The notes under the pieces: model-generated | Databases searched by the model: none | The model's input: only the letters and a program-made list of their open reading frames with translations | Told to the model about the DNA's origin: nothing | Shown: positions 1-6,778 of the stretch, in pieces | How the letters are laid out: every line of letters starts with the position of its first letter | Position numbering within the stretch: position 1 is the first letter of the stretch | Origin: Lachnospiraceae bacterium | GTDB taxonomy: Bacteria; Bacillota; Clostridia; Lachnospirales; Lachnospiraceae | Length of the DNA: 10,221 bases | Direction of reading: 5' to 3' | Assembly: GCA_004552595.1 (NCBI GenBank) | Contig: SFNX01000062.1 | Coordinates: forward strand, 1-10,221 | Position numbers and translations under genes: made by a program

Positions 1-3
1 TAG

Positions 4-32
4 TTGCTTTGAGTATATGAATAAACTAAAAT
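4..32 (+). promoter_or_regulatory. Possible weak sigma-A promoter before the histidine kinase gene
   Basis: TTGCTT (4-9) and TAAAAT (27-32) lie 17 bases apart. The -10 matches the consensus at five of six positions but the -35 at only three. The surroundings are very AT-rich, so chance matches are likely. It sits about 55 bases before the kinase start, a reasonable distance. No clear terminator of an upstream gene is visible in bases 1-87. Confidence 0.3.
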
Positions 33-87
33 ATAGGTAATAATATCTATTTCAGAATAGAAAGAAAAGGCTTGGTGTCGAGCTAAA

Positions 88-2295
88 ATGCAATTAAAAA
101 TTATCTTTACAGTAATAAATGTATTATCAATAATTCTTTTACATATTATTGCTTTTATAATAAGACCTGAAAAGAATTATTTAAAAACAACTAAAAAGCT
201 GCTTTTATCGGCGACAGTAGCAATTTTTGCAAATATTCTTATAGCCAATGCAATAAGCATTGAATTTGCAAATTTTGCATTTTGTCTGTATTTTGCTTTT
301 CTTGACTGGATAATCTATTATCTGTGTCTTTTCAGTATTGAATATACAAAACGAGATGGACTGTTAAAGGTTTATAAACCACTCGTAGTATTTTTCTGCT
401 TTATCGACACCTTACTTTTATTTTCAAATCTTATTAATCCAAAGATTTATTCTGTAATAGGTGATATTGATGAATCGGGCTTGCATTACTTTTATACAAA
501 GCCATATTTACCATATTTTATGCATTTAATACTTGACTATTTTATTGTCGTAACAGGTATTATTGTACTTATTGTCGCATTATACCAAAGCTATGACTTT
601 TACAGAATGAAGTATTTTCTTGTAATTGTTACGATAGTGTTAATTGTCGTATTAAACGTTTTGTATATGCTGCTTGATTTACCGCTTGATTTTTCGGTTT
701 TGTTTTATGCGGTAGCAGGGGTTTTAGTGTATTATTTCGCTGCACTATACGTACCTAGACATATTATTAATAAGACCTTCGGATTAGTTATTAATTATAT
801 GAGCGAAGGTCTTGTAGTATTTGATAACGATAGGAATTGCATTTTTATTAATGAGACTGCAAAAAGAGAGCTTGGAATAAGCGAAGACAATACACGGATT
901 CTCGGCGAAATATATGCAAATGCGACTAATGGTCAGGAAAACGAAAACCCTTTGTCTTTTACCGAAACTTACACAAGCAAGGGAGAAAATCCTTCACATT
1001 ATAAAGTTCATTTTAAGAATATATGTGATAAGAAAAACCGAACCTTAAGCGCCTTTTTCATATTGGAAAATGTTACCGAAGAGCATAATGCTTTAAATAA
1101 AATGAAAGAAGCCGAGGAAGAGGCTGACAGAGCCAATAAGGCTAAGAGCATGTTCCTTGCAAATATGTCTCATGAAATACGTACGCCAATCAATGTAGTT
1201 CTTGGAATGAACGAAATGATTTTAAGAGAGTCGGATGATGCACAGATTGTTGACTACGCACAGAATATTGATACTGCCGGCAATACGTTATTGACGCTCA
1301 TAAATGATATACTTGATTTTACAAAGATTGAGGCAGGAAAGCTTGAGATTGTTGAAAGTGATTACTCATTTAAGAAGCTTATAGATGACTGTTATTTAAT
1401 GCTTTCTCCAAAAGCAGAGGGAAAGAATCTTATATTCAGGGTAAAGCTTGATGAGAATATTCCGAGTATTCTTTATGGAGATAAAAAGCGGATAATCCAG
1501 CTTGTATTAAATATTATTTCTAATGCAATTAAATATACAAAAGAAGGTAGTATTGATGTAGATGTATCATTTGAGAAGCTATCAGATGATCAGATAAAGC
1601 TGTACATATGCGTTGCAGATACAGGTATCGGAATATCAAAGGAAAATGCAAAAAAGCTCTTTAATGCTTTTGTCAGAGTAGATGAGAAAAGAAATAAAAA
1701 CATCGAAGGAACAGGTCTTGGACTTGCTATTTCAAAACAGCTTACAGAGCTTATGGGTGGTGACATATTACTTGAAAGCGAGGAAGGCAAAGGATCTAAA
1801 TTTACAATTTCATTTGTACAAAAAGTTGTTGATGCTACTCCAATAAGTAAAGTAAAGGAAGAGAAGGAACAAAAAAAAGCAGAGTATAAACAGCTGTTTA
1901 CAGCCCCATCAGCTAAGATTCTTGCAGTTGATGATGTTGCAATCAACTTAAAGGTTGTTAAGGCATTGTTAAAAAATACATTAATAATGATAGACACGGT
2001 AAGTAGTGGACCTGCAGCAATAGAAGCTTGTAATAACAACAAATATGACGTTATTCTGATGGACCATATGATGCCCGGAATGGATGGAATAGAAGCTTTC
2101 AAAATAATAAGAGAAGGAGACAGCGTTAATAAAAATACTCCGGTAATAGTTCTTACAGCAAATGCAATAAGCGGTTCAAAGGAAGAATATGACAAAGCAG
2201 GATTTGATGATTACTTGTCAAAGCCCGTTAAAGGAGCTGATCTTGAAAAAATAATACTTAAACATTTACCAAAGGAGCTTGTGACTTTACACTAA
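88..2295 (+). CDS. Membrane-bound hybrid sensor histidine kinase with C-terminal receiver domain
   Basis: A 735-residue hybrid sensor kinase. Residues 1-225 hold about seven hydrophobic helices (near 5-25, 38-56, 61-85, 98-116, 142-166, 174-196, 203-222), like the 7TM N-terminal sensor of histidine kinases. A PAS-like stretch (about 233-330) and a charged, probably coiled-coil linker follow. The dimerisation/phosphoacceptor domain has the H-box SHEIRTP with His362. The ATPase domain has N-box Asn479, DTGIGI (511-516) and GTGLGLAI (541-548). The receiver (about 610-730) has Asp615/Asp616, phosphoacceptor Asp659, Thr690 and Lys712, so both halves look active. There is no output or Hpt domain, so phosphate must pass to a partner outside the window, or the receiver tunes the kinase. 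The signal is unknown. ATG 88 is the first usable start in frame after a stop at 58-60, but its SD is poor (GGTG at 74-77, or AAAAGG at 65-70, 17 bases away). The next gene starts 40 bases downstream. Confidence 0.93.
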   Translation: MQLKIIFTVINVLSIILLHIIAFIIRPEKNYLKTTKKLLLSATVAIFANILIANAISIEFANFAFCLYFAFLDWIIYYLCLFSIEYTKRDGLLKVYKPLVVFFCFIDTLLLFSNLINPKIYSVIGDIDESGLHYFYTKPYLPYFMHLILDYFIVVTGIIVLIVALYQSYDFYRMKYFLVIVTIVLIVVLNVLYMLLDLPLDFSVLFYAVAGVLVYYFAALYVPRHIINKTFGLVINYMSEGLVVFDNDRNCIFINETAKRELGISEDNTRILGEIYANATNGQENENPLSFTETYTSKGENPSHYKVHFKNICDKKNRTLSAFFILENVTEEHNALNKMKEAEEEADRANKAKSMFLANMSHEIRTPINVVLGMNEMILRESDDAQIVDYAQNIDTAGNTLLTLINDILDFTKIEAGKLEIVESDYSFKKLIDDCYLMLSPKAEGKNLIFRVKLDENIPSILYGDKKRIIQLVLNIISNAIKYTKEGSIDVDVSFEKLSDDQIKLYICVADTGIGISKENAKKLFNAFVRVDEKRNKNIEGTGLGLAISKQLTELMGGDILLESEEGKGSKFTISFVQKVVDATPISKVKEEKEQKKAEYKQLFTAPSAKILAVDDVAINLKVVKALLKNTLIMIDTVSSGPAAIEACNNNKYDVILMDHMMPGMDGIEAFKIIREGDSVNKNTPVIVLTANAISGSKEEYDKAGFDDYLSKPVKGADLEKIILKHLPKELVTLH

Positions 2296-2335
2296 ATTAA
2301 TTCAAAGAATGCTACATGAGTGAAGGAAGGAACGG

Positions 2336-4177
2336 ATGCAGCAACTAAAGAGAAAATTACTAAATTCAGACAAGAAGAGAGTAATTGCAGGAATACTTAT
2401 TATTGTAGTACTTGCAATGGTTATTAATTTTTCCATTCTTTTGTTGTTTAACAAAAAGAATGCTAATAATACCCTTGAAGTTATATTAAATCAAGTAATA
2501 AGCAGACTTGATAAAAATAATCAGGAAGAAGAAAGACTCGTTGAATCATTAAAGGAAGAGTATATAGAAAAGGCAAAGACTGTTTCATATATTCTTGATA
2601 ATAACGAAGAATTTAAGGATAGTCTGTTAGAGCTTCTCATTATTGCAGGTAAAATGGGAATCGATGAAATTCATTTGTTTGACAGCGAGGGTACAATTAT
2701 CGGTGGAACAGTTCCTGAGTATTATGGAATCTCTTTTAATGATGGAGAACAGATATCATATTTTACTCCGATGCTTAATGATAAAACACTTACCATGTGT
2801 CAGGATGTAACTCCTAATACAGCAGAAAAGAAAAGCATGATGTATGCGATCACATGGAATGAAACTAAGGAATATATGGTTCAAATCGGAATTGAACCAA
2901 AACGTCTTTTAGATGAGCTTAAGAGAAATGAGATATCAAATGTAGTATCTGCAATGCCTGCATATGAAGGCATTGATATATTTGTTGCAGATAAGGAAAC
3001 AGGAATAATTAAAGGTGCAACAGACAGAAATTATATTACTAAAAATATTAACAGACTTAAAATTGATAATCTTGATTCATCAACGTTTGAAATAAGTAGC
3101 GCGACAAATATCAGGGATGGCTTCAGACAGTTTTATAAATTCAGACAATGGGGCGAGAATAACGTAATTATTGCTTATTCCACTAAAAAGGATACAAAAA
3201 ACTTCTTATTATACAGCCTTATGCTTTCTATCTATCTTATTATTGCGTCCTTTATTATTTATTTTATGTTTGAAAAGATAGTTAAGACGACAAAAGACAG
3301 AAATGACCAGATGTCAATCCTTCTTAAGATGGCAGACATATATTATTCAATGCATTTAATTGACCTTGAAAATGACACAGTTAAGGAATATAGTGCATCT
3401 GATAAAGTAAGGGAAATAGTGAATAAGGAATATGGTGCGACAGAAATGATGCGAGATATTATGTCGGTAACCGTATATCCGGAATATGTTAATGAAGCAC
3501 TTGAATTTACTGAACTTACGACTCTTGCAGACAGAATGGTAGGAAAAAAGATAATTTCCGCAGAATTTAACGGAAATCAGTTTGGATGGGTAAGAACATC
3601 ATTCATTACGATTGAAGCAGATGAAAACGGGAAACCAAAAAAAGTAATTTATGTTACAAGAGACATTGACAGGGATAAGAAAAAAGAACAGCAGCTGATT
3701 TTGAGGTCTCATACAGACGCACTTACAGGAATTCTTAACAGAAGGGCATATGAGGAAGACATAGAAAAATATGCGAACAATGTAAGTGATGATAATCTTG
3801 TATTTGTTTCGATGGATGTCAACGGCTTAAAGATAGTCAATGACACTATGGGACACAGCGTTGGCGATGAGCTTTTGCTTGGAGCTTCTGAATGTATAAG
3901 GAAGAGTCTTTCAGGCTACGGAAAAATATACAGAATAGGCGGAGATGAATTCGTTGCAATAATTTTTGTTAAGCCGGATGAAATACAAAGGATAATTGAT
4001 AATCTTAAAAGGGTCGTCGGTGAATGGAAGGGAGATAAGCTTAAGAGTATCTCTATTTCAGTAGGCTATGTCTGTGCTGATGAGATGGAAGATAGAAACA
4101 TTCGCGCTATGGCAGAGGAAGCTGATAAGCGAATGTATAAGGAAAAGTCAGAATATTATTTAAAGGATAAAATGTAA
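2336..4177 (+). CDS. Membrane diguanylate cyclase (GGDEF) with extracellular Cache-like sensor
   Basis: A 613-residue protein predicted to make cyclic di-GMP from two GTP at the membrane. The order is a helix at about 15-38, an extracellular region at about 39-288 that looks Cache-like (includes HLFDSEGTIIGG), a second helix at about 290-312, a cytoplasmic PAS-like region (about 320-450) and a C-terminal GGDEF domain. That domain starts with HTDALTGILNRR (from His459), has the metal-binding DVNGLKIVND segment and an intact GGDEF signature (535-539). The positions of the RxxD product-inhibition site read SGYG, so canonical feedback inhibition is probably absent. No EAL or HD-GYP domain is present. 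The start is fixed by AAGGAAGG at 2323-2330, five bases before ATG. It lies 40 bases after the kinase gene with no terminator between, so the two sensors are probably co-transcribed. Ligand unknown. Confidence 0.93.
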   Translation: MQQLKRKLLNSDKKRVIAGILIIVVLAMVINFSILLLFNKKNANNTLEVILNQVISRLDKNNQEEERLVESLKEEYIEKAKTVSYILDNNEEFKDSLLELLIIAGKMGIDEIHLFDSEGTIIGGTVPEYYGISFNDGEQISYFTPMLNDKTLTMCQDVTPNTAEKKSMMYAITWNETKEYMVQIGIEPKRLLDELKRNEISNVVSAMPAYEGIDIFVADKETGIIKGATDRNYITKNINRLKIDNLDSSTFEISSATNIRDGFRQFYKFRQWGENNVIIAYSTKKDTKNFLLYSLMLSIYLIIASFIIYFMFEKIVKTTKDRNDQMSILLKMADIYYSMHLIDLENDTVKEYSASDKVREIVNKEYGATEMMRDIMSVTVYPEYVNEALEFTELTTLADRMVGKKIISAEFNGNQFGWVRTSFITIEADENGKPKKVIYVTRDIDRDKKKEQQLILRSHTDALTGILNRRAYEEDIEKYANNVSDDNLVFVSMDVNGLKIVNDTMGHSVGDELLLGASECIRKSLSGYGKIYRIGGDEFVAIIFVKPDEIQRIIDNLKRVVGEWKGDKLKSISISVGYVCADEMEDRNIRAMAEEADKRMYKEKSEYYLKDKM

Positions 4178-4198
4178 ACACCTTGAAAGGAGGCAGTT

Positions 4199-5239
4199 AT
4201 GAGTAAAATTAGAGTAGCATTTTATGATGCAAAGGAATACGATATTAATTCATTTGAAAAGGCAAATAATGAGAGTGAAATAGAAATCAGTTATTTTGAA
4301 ACAAAGCTTAATGAAGATACTGTTAAGCTTTCGGAAGGATATGATGTAGTATGTGTATTTGTTAATGATACAGTCAGTAAAAATGTAATAGATTCACTTT
4401 GCAATAATGGTGTTAAGCTAATCGCATTACGATGTGCAGGCTATAACAATGTTGATATTGAACATGCATTTGGAAAGATTCATATAGTAAGAGTACCGGC
4501 GTATTCACCATATGCGGTTGCAGAACATGCAATGGCACTTTTGTTGACATCGGTAAGAAGAATTCACAAGGCATATAACAGAACAAAGGACTTTAACTTC
4601 AGCTTAAGTGGTCTTACAGGATTCGACCTTCATGGTAAAACAGTAGGTGTTGTAGGAACCGGCAAAATCGGACGTATTTTCATCGATATATGCAGAGGAT
4701 TTGGGATGAATGTTATTGCTTATGACAAATTCCCTGCAAAGGACAGCGATATAGAGTATGTTGAGCTTGAAGCATTATTTGAAAGAAGTGATATTATCTC
4801 ATTCCACTGCCCATTAACTGATGAGAACAGACATATGGTTAATCCTGAAAGCATTGAAAAGATGAAAAAAGGAGTAATACTTATTAATACATCAAGAGGT
4901 GCATTAATTGATTCGGCTGCATTGGTTGAAGGAATTAAGGACAGAAAAATAGGTGCAGCGTGTCTTGACGTATATGAAGAAGAAAGTGATGTATTCTTCC
5001 ATGATTATTCAGGACATATAGTTGATGATGACACTCTGGCAAGACTTATTTCGATGCCTAACGTTATTGTTACATCGCATCAGGCGTTTCTGACAAATGA
5101 GGCACTTAGCAATATTGCAGATGTAACATTATCAAATATCAGTGAATTCTTTAATAATGATACGTGCAGCAATGAAATCTGCTATAACTGTGTCAAGGCT
5201 TCAAGCTGTGCACAGGCACATAAGGCAAAGTGCTTCTGA
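4199..5239 (+). CDS. ldhA: D-lactate dehydrogenase (fermentative, LdhA type)
   Basis: Cytosolic NAD-dependent D-lactate dehydrogenase reducing pyruvate to D-lactate and regenerating NAD+ in fermentation. It follows E. coli LdhA closely as I recall that sequence: ALRCAGYNNVD, RVPAYSPYAVAEHA, SLSGLTGFDLHGKTVGVVGT, NTSRGALIDS and SHQAFLTNEALSNI all have direct counterparts. The nucleotide-binding loop is GTGKIG (153-158). The catalytic set is Arg233, Glu262 and His294, with the same spacing as Arg235/Glu264/His296 of lactobacillus D-LDH. At 346 residues it is longer than the usual 330 or so. The excess is a C-terminal tail after the conserved NE-I end that carries several cysteines. ATG is fixed by a full AAAGGAGG site (4186-4193) five bases upstream. 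The gap to the cyclase gene is 21 bases, so it is probably in the same transcript. A related D-2-hydroxyacid dehydrogenase with another substrate is the main alternative. Confidence 0.9.
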   Translation: MSKIRVAFYDAKEYDINSFEKANNESEIEISYFETKLNEDTVKLSEGYDVVCVFVNDTVSKNVIDSLCNNGVKLIALRCAGYNNVDIEHAFGKIHIVRVPAYSPYAVAEHAMALLLTSVRRIHKAYNRTKDFNFSLSGLTGFDLHGKTVGVVGTGKIGRIFIDICRGFGMNVIAYDKFPAKDSDIEYVELEALFERSDIISFHCPLTDENRHMVNPESIEKMKKGVILINTSRGALIDSAALVEGIKDRKIGAACLDVYEEESDVFFHDYSGHIVDDDTLARLISMPNVIVTSHQAFLTNEALSNIADVTLSNISEFFNNDTCSNEICYNCVKASSCAQAHKAKCF

Positions 5240-5285
5240 TGCATAAATCTAGAGAGCAATTTTAATATTATCAGGATAAAAACAA

Positions 5286-6617
5286 ATGCAGGAAATACTA
5301 AATAAAATTGATATACCGAATAAGGAATGCATAAGAGGAAATATTACACTACCGTTAGAAGTAGATGGTGTAAAAATTTCATGGAAGAGCAGTAATGAAA
5401 GTGTTATTTCCGACAAACAGATCGGTAAAATGGCAGCAGGAGTAGTAAACAGGCAGGCTGAGGATACTCATGTAGTGTTAAGCGCAACAATAGAGAAAAA
5501 CGGAGAAACTTTTGTAAAAGAGTTTGATGTCTGTGTGAAAAAAGCATATAAAAAGCCTTCAGAAGATGATTTTGGCGGTTATTTATTTGCTCATTTTATC
5601 GGAGAACAGGAAGAAAACCAGGAGCAGATTTATTTTGCATTGAGTGAAGATGGGCTTAATTTTAAGGATACAAACGGAGGAAAGCCTGTAATTTGCAGTA
5701 ATGTCGGAGAAAAAGGCGTAAGAGATCCTTATTTATACAGATCATATGAGAAAGACCGTTTCTTTCTTATTGCGACAGACTTAAGTATATACAACAGAGG
5801 CGGATGGTTTCAGAATGAACAGGGCTATTATGATGCAAGCACTACGGGAAGCAGTAATCTTGTATTATGGGAGTCAGAAGACCTGATTAACTGGGGAGAA
5901 GCACGACTGCTTCCTGTAGCTCCTAAAAATGCAGGAATGGCCTGGGCACCTGAAATGATATATTACGAAGAGACCGGCGAATACATTATTTATTTTTCAT
6001 CAAGTATTATGAATAAAGAAACGAAGATGAAAGAAAAGCCAAATACAATCTTCTATGTGACTACAAGAGACTTTGTTCATTTTTCTGATACTAATATTTT
6101 TATAGACAATCAGACTGATCCTGACGGAAAAGCAAGGGAGATTATCGATACGACTTTATTAAAAATCGGTGATACGTATTACAGTGCATCCAAGGATGGT
6201 GATAATGCGGAAAAAAACGGCGGAATAAGAATTCTTAAGACGAAGACACTTCTTGATAAGGACAGTTGGGAAAAGGTGCTTAACTTAGAGGAAATCGGCC
6301 TTGATATAAGCGGTCTTGGGATAAAGGCACTTAATAACGGGGACTTAGAAGGTCCTGAGCTTTTTGTTATCAACAAAAAGGATCGTGTTAATAAAGATAT
6401 TCCTGAGTACGGAATAATGATGGACAGGTTTCAGGCTGACTTAGGATACCTGCCTTTAATTACTACGGATATTGAAGATAAAACTAATTCCAAAAATTCG
6501 TGGAAAGTATTAGGTAAAGACGAGTATTCATTTGACAAACTGAAAAAGCGACACGGTACAATTTTGAATATCACGTATGAAGAGGTTAAAAGAATAAAAG
6601 AAAACTTCTGCAAATAG
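5286..6617 (+). CDS. GH43-type glycoside hydrolase with N-terminal Ig-like domain, predicted cytosolic
   Basis: A 443-residue protein. Residues 1-95 resemble an 'atrophied' bacterial Ig-like domain: ITLPLEVDGVKISWKSSNE, then a VVLSATI strand and a KEFDVCV end. Residues from about 97 resemble a five-bladed beta-propeller of glycoside hydrolase family 43. The expected acidic triad is present: Asp147 in GVRDPYL (probable base), Asp288 in EIIDTTLL (probable pKa modulator) and Glu355 in LEGPELF (probable acid). WAPEM at 220-224 matches a family hallmark. Known GH43 enzymes cut arabinose- or xylose-containing plant glycans; the linkage here cannot be told. There is no signal peptide, membrane helix or wall anchor, so it probably acts on imported oligosaccharides. 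The start follows a modest AGGA (5273-5276) nine bases upstream. It lies 46 bases after ldhA with no visible terminator. No sugar transporter or regulator is next to it. Confidence 0.78.
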   Translation: MQEILNKIDIPNKECIRGNITLPLEVDGVKISWKSSNESVISDKQIGKMAAGVVNRQAEDTHVVLSATIEKNGETFVKEFDVCVKKAYKKPSEDDFGGYLFAHFIGEQEENQEQIYFALSEDGLNFKDTNGGKPVICSNVGEKGVRDPYLYRSYEKDRFFLIATDLSIYNRGGWFQNEQGYYDASTTGSSNLVLWESEDLINWGEARLLPVAPKNAGMAWAPEMIYYEETGEYIIYFSSSIMNKETKMKEKPNTIFYVTTRDFVHFSDTNIFIDNQTDPDGKAREIIDTTLLKIGDTYYSASKDGDNAEKNGGIRILKTKTLLDKDSWEKVLNLEEIGLDISGLGIKALNNGDLEGPELFVINKKDRVNKDIPEYGIMMDRFQADLGYLPLITTDIEDKTNSKNSWKVLGKDEYSFDKLKKRHGTILNITYEEVKRIKENFCK

Positions 6618-6642
6618 TTAAGTAGTTGAAATCCTCATATTC

Positions 6643-6672
6643 TTGACTATAAAACGTGTAATAAACTATAAT
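6643..6672 (+). promoter_or_regulatory. Strong sigma-A promoter of the ABC transporter operon
   Basis: TTGACT (6643-6648) and a perfect TATAAT (6667-6672) are 18 bases apart. This is the best promoter match in the window and lies in the only sizeable gap (6618-6778). Transcription should start near 6679, giving a leader of about 100 bases before the lipoprotein gene. It separates the transporter operon from the genes upstream, although no terminator is visible after the GH43 gene, so read-through is possible. Confidence 0.75.
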
Positions 6673-6695
6673 TTAAGGATATATGCGGGAAGGAA

Positions 6696-6718
6696 ATAAT
6701 ATGTGCACTGCATATTAT
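6696..6718 (+). promoter_or_regulatory. Perfect 8-bp inverted repeat over the leader ORF start codon
   Basis: ATAATATG (6696-6703) and CATATTAT (6711-6718) are exact reverse complements separated by TGCACTG, with a possible extra U-G pair closing the loop. In RNA this hairpin would bury the ATG at 6701 and lie just after the SD at 6687-6694. The stem is AU-rich and so weak. No U-run follows, so it is not a terminator. Confidence 0.4.
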
Positions 6719-6766
6719 GCATATATTATACAGAGTTATGTCCGGGATTTGGACAATTTGAATTAA
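6701..6766 (+). CDS. Putative Tyr-rich leader peptide (21 residues) of the transporter operon
   Basis: A short ORF inside the transcribed leader. GGGAAGGA (6687-6694) lies six bases before ATG 6701, an SD as good as those of the large genes. The peptide begins MCTAYYAYIIQSY and ends LDNLN. Four of 21 codons are TAT (residues 5, 6, 8, 13). Its TAA (6764-6766) directly abuts the SD of the lipoprotein gene (GGGAGAG, 6767-6773), so ribosomes finishing it would cover or feed that site. An in-frame ATG at 6683 gives a 27-residue form, but its SD would lie at or before the predicted transcript start. The roles possible are translational coupling or codon-specific stalling. TAT is common in AT-rich DNA, so the Tyr count alone is weak evidence. 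It may also be fortuitous. Confidence 0.5.
   Translation: MCTAYYAYIIQSYVRDLDNLN
6709..6721. repeat. 13-bp palindrome TGCATA-T-TATGCA, possible operator
   Basis: Two perfect 6-base arms flank a single central T. The GCATAT half-site occurs again at 6719-6724, and the inverse ATATGC at 6681-6686. The position, about 30-40 bases after the predicted transcript start, would suit a repressor operator. No regulator gene lies next to it. AT-rich palindromes of this size can arise by chance, and this one overlaps the hairpin and the leader ORF. Confidence 0.35.
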
Positions 6767-6778
6767 GGGAGAGATATT

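Noticed and set aside
1590..2195. A 201-codon open frame on the - strand inside the kinase gene
   Set aside because: It lies wholly antisense to the well-conserved ATPase and receiver domains, has Ser/Leu-rich composition typical of a complementary-strand shadow, and shows no recognisable domain.
2952..2975. An 8-bp inverted repeat (CAATGCCT / AGGCATTG) within the diguanylate cyclase gene
   Set aside because: It is coding, has no U-run and no relation to a gene boundary; probably fortuitous.
6618..6642. Search for a terminator between the GH43 gene and the transporter promoter
   Set aside because: No stem followed by a U-run is present in these 25 bases, so none is annotated.
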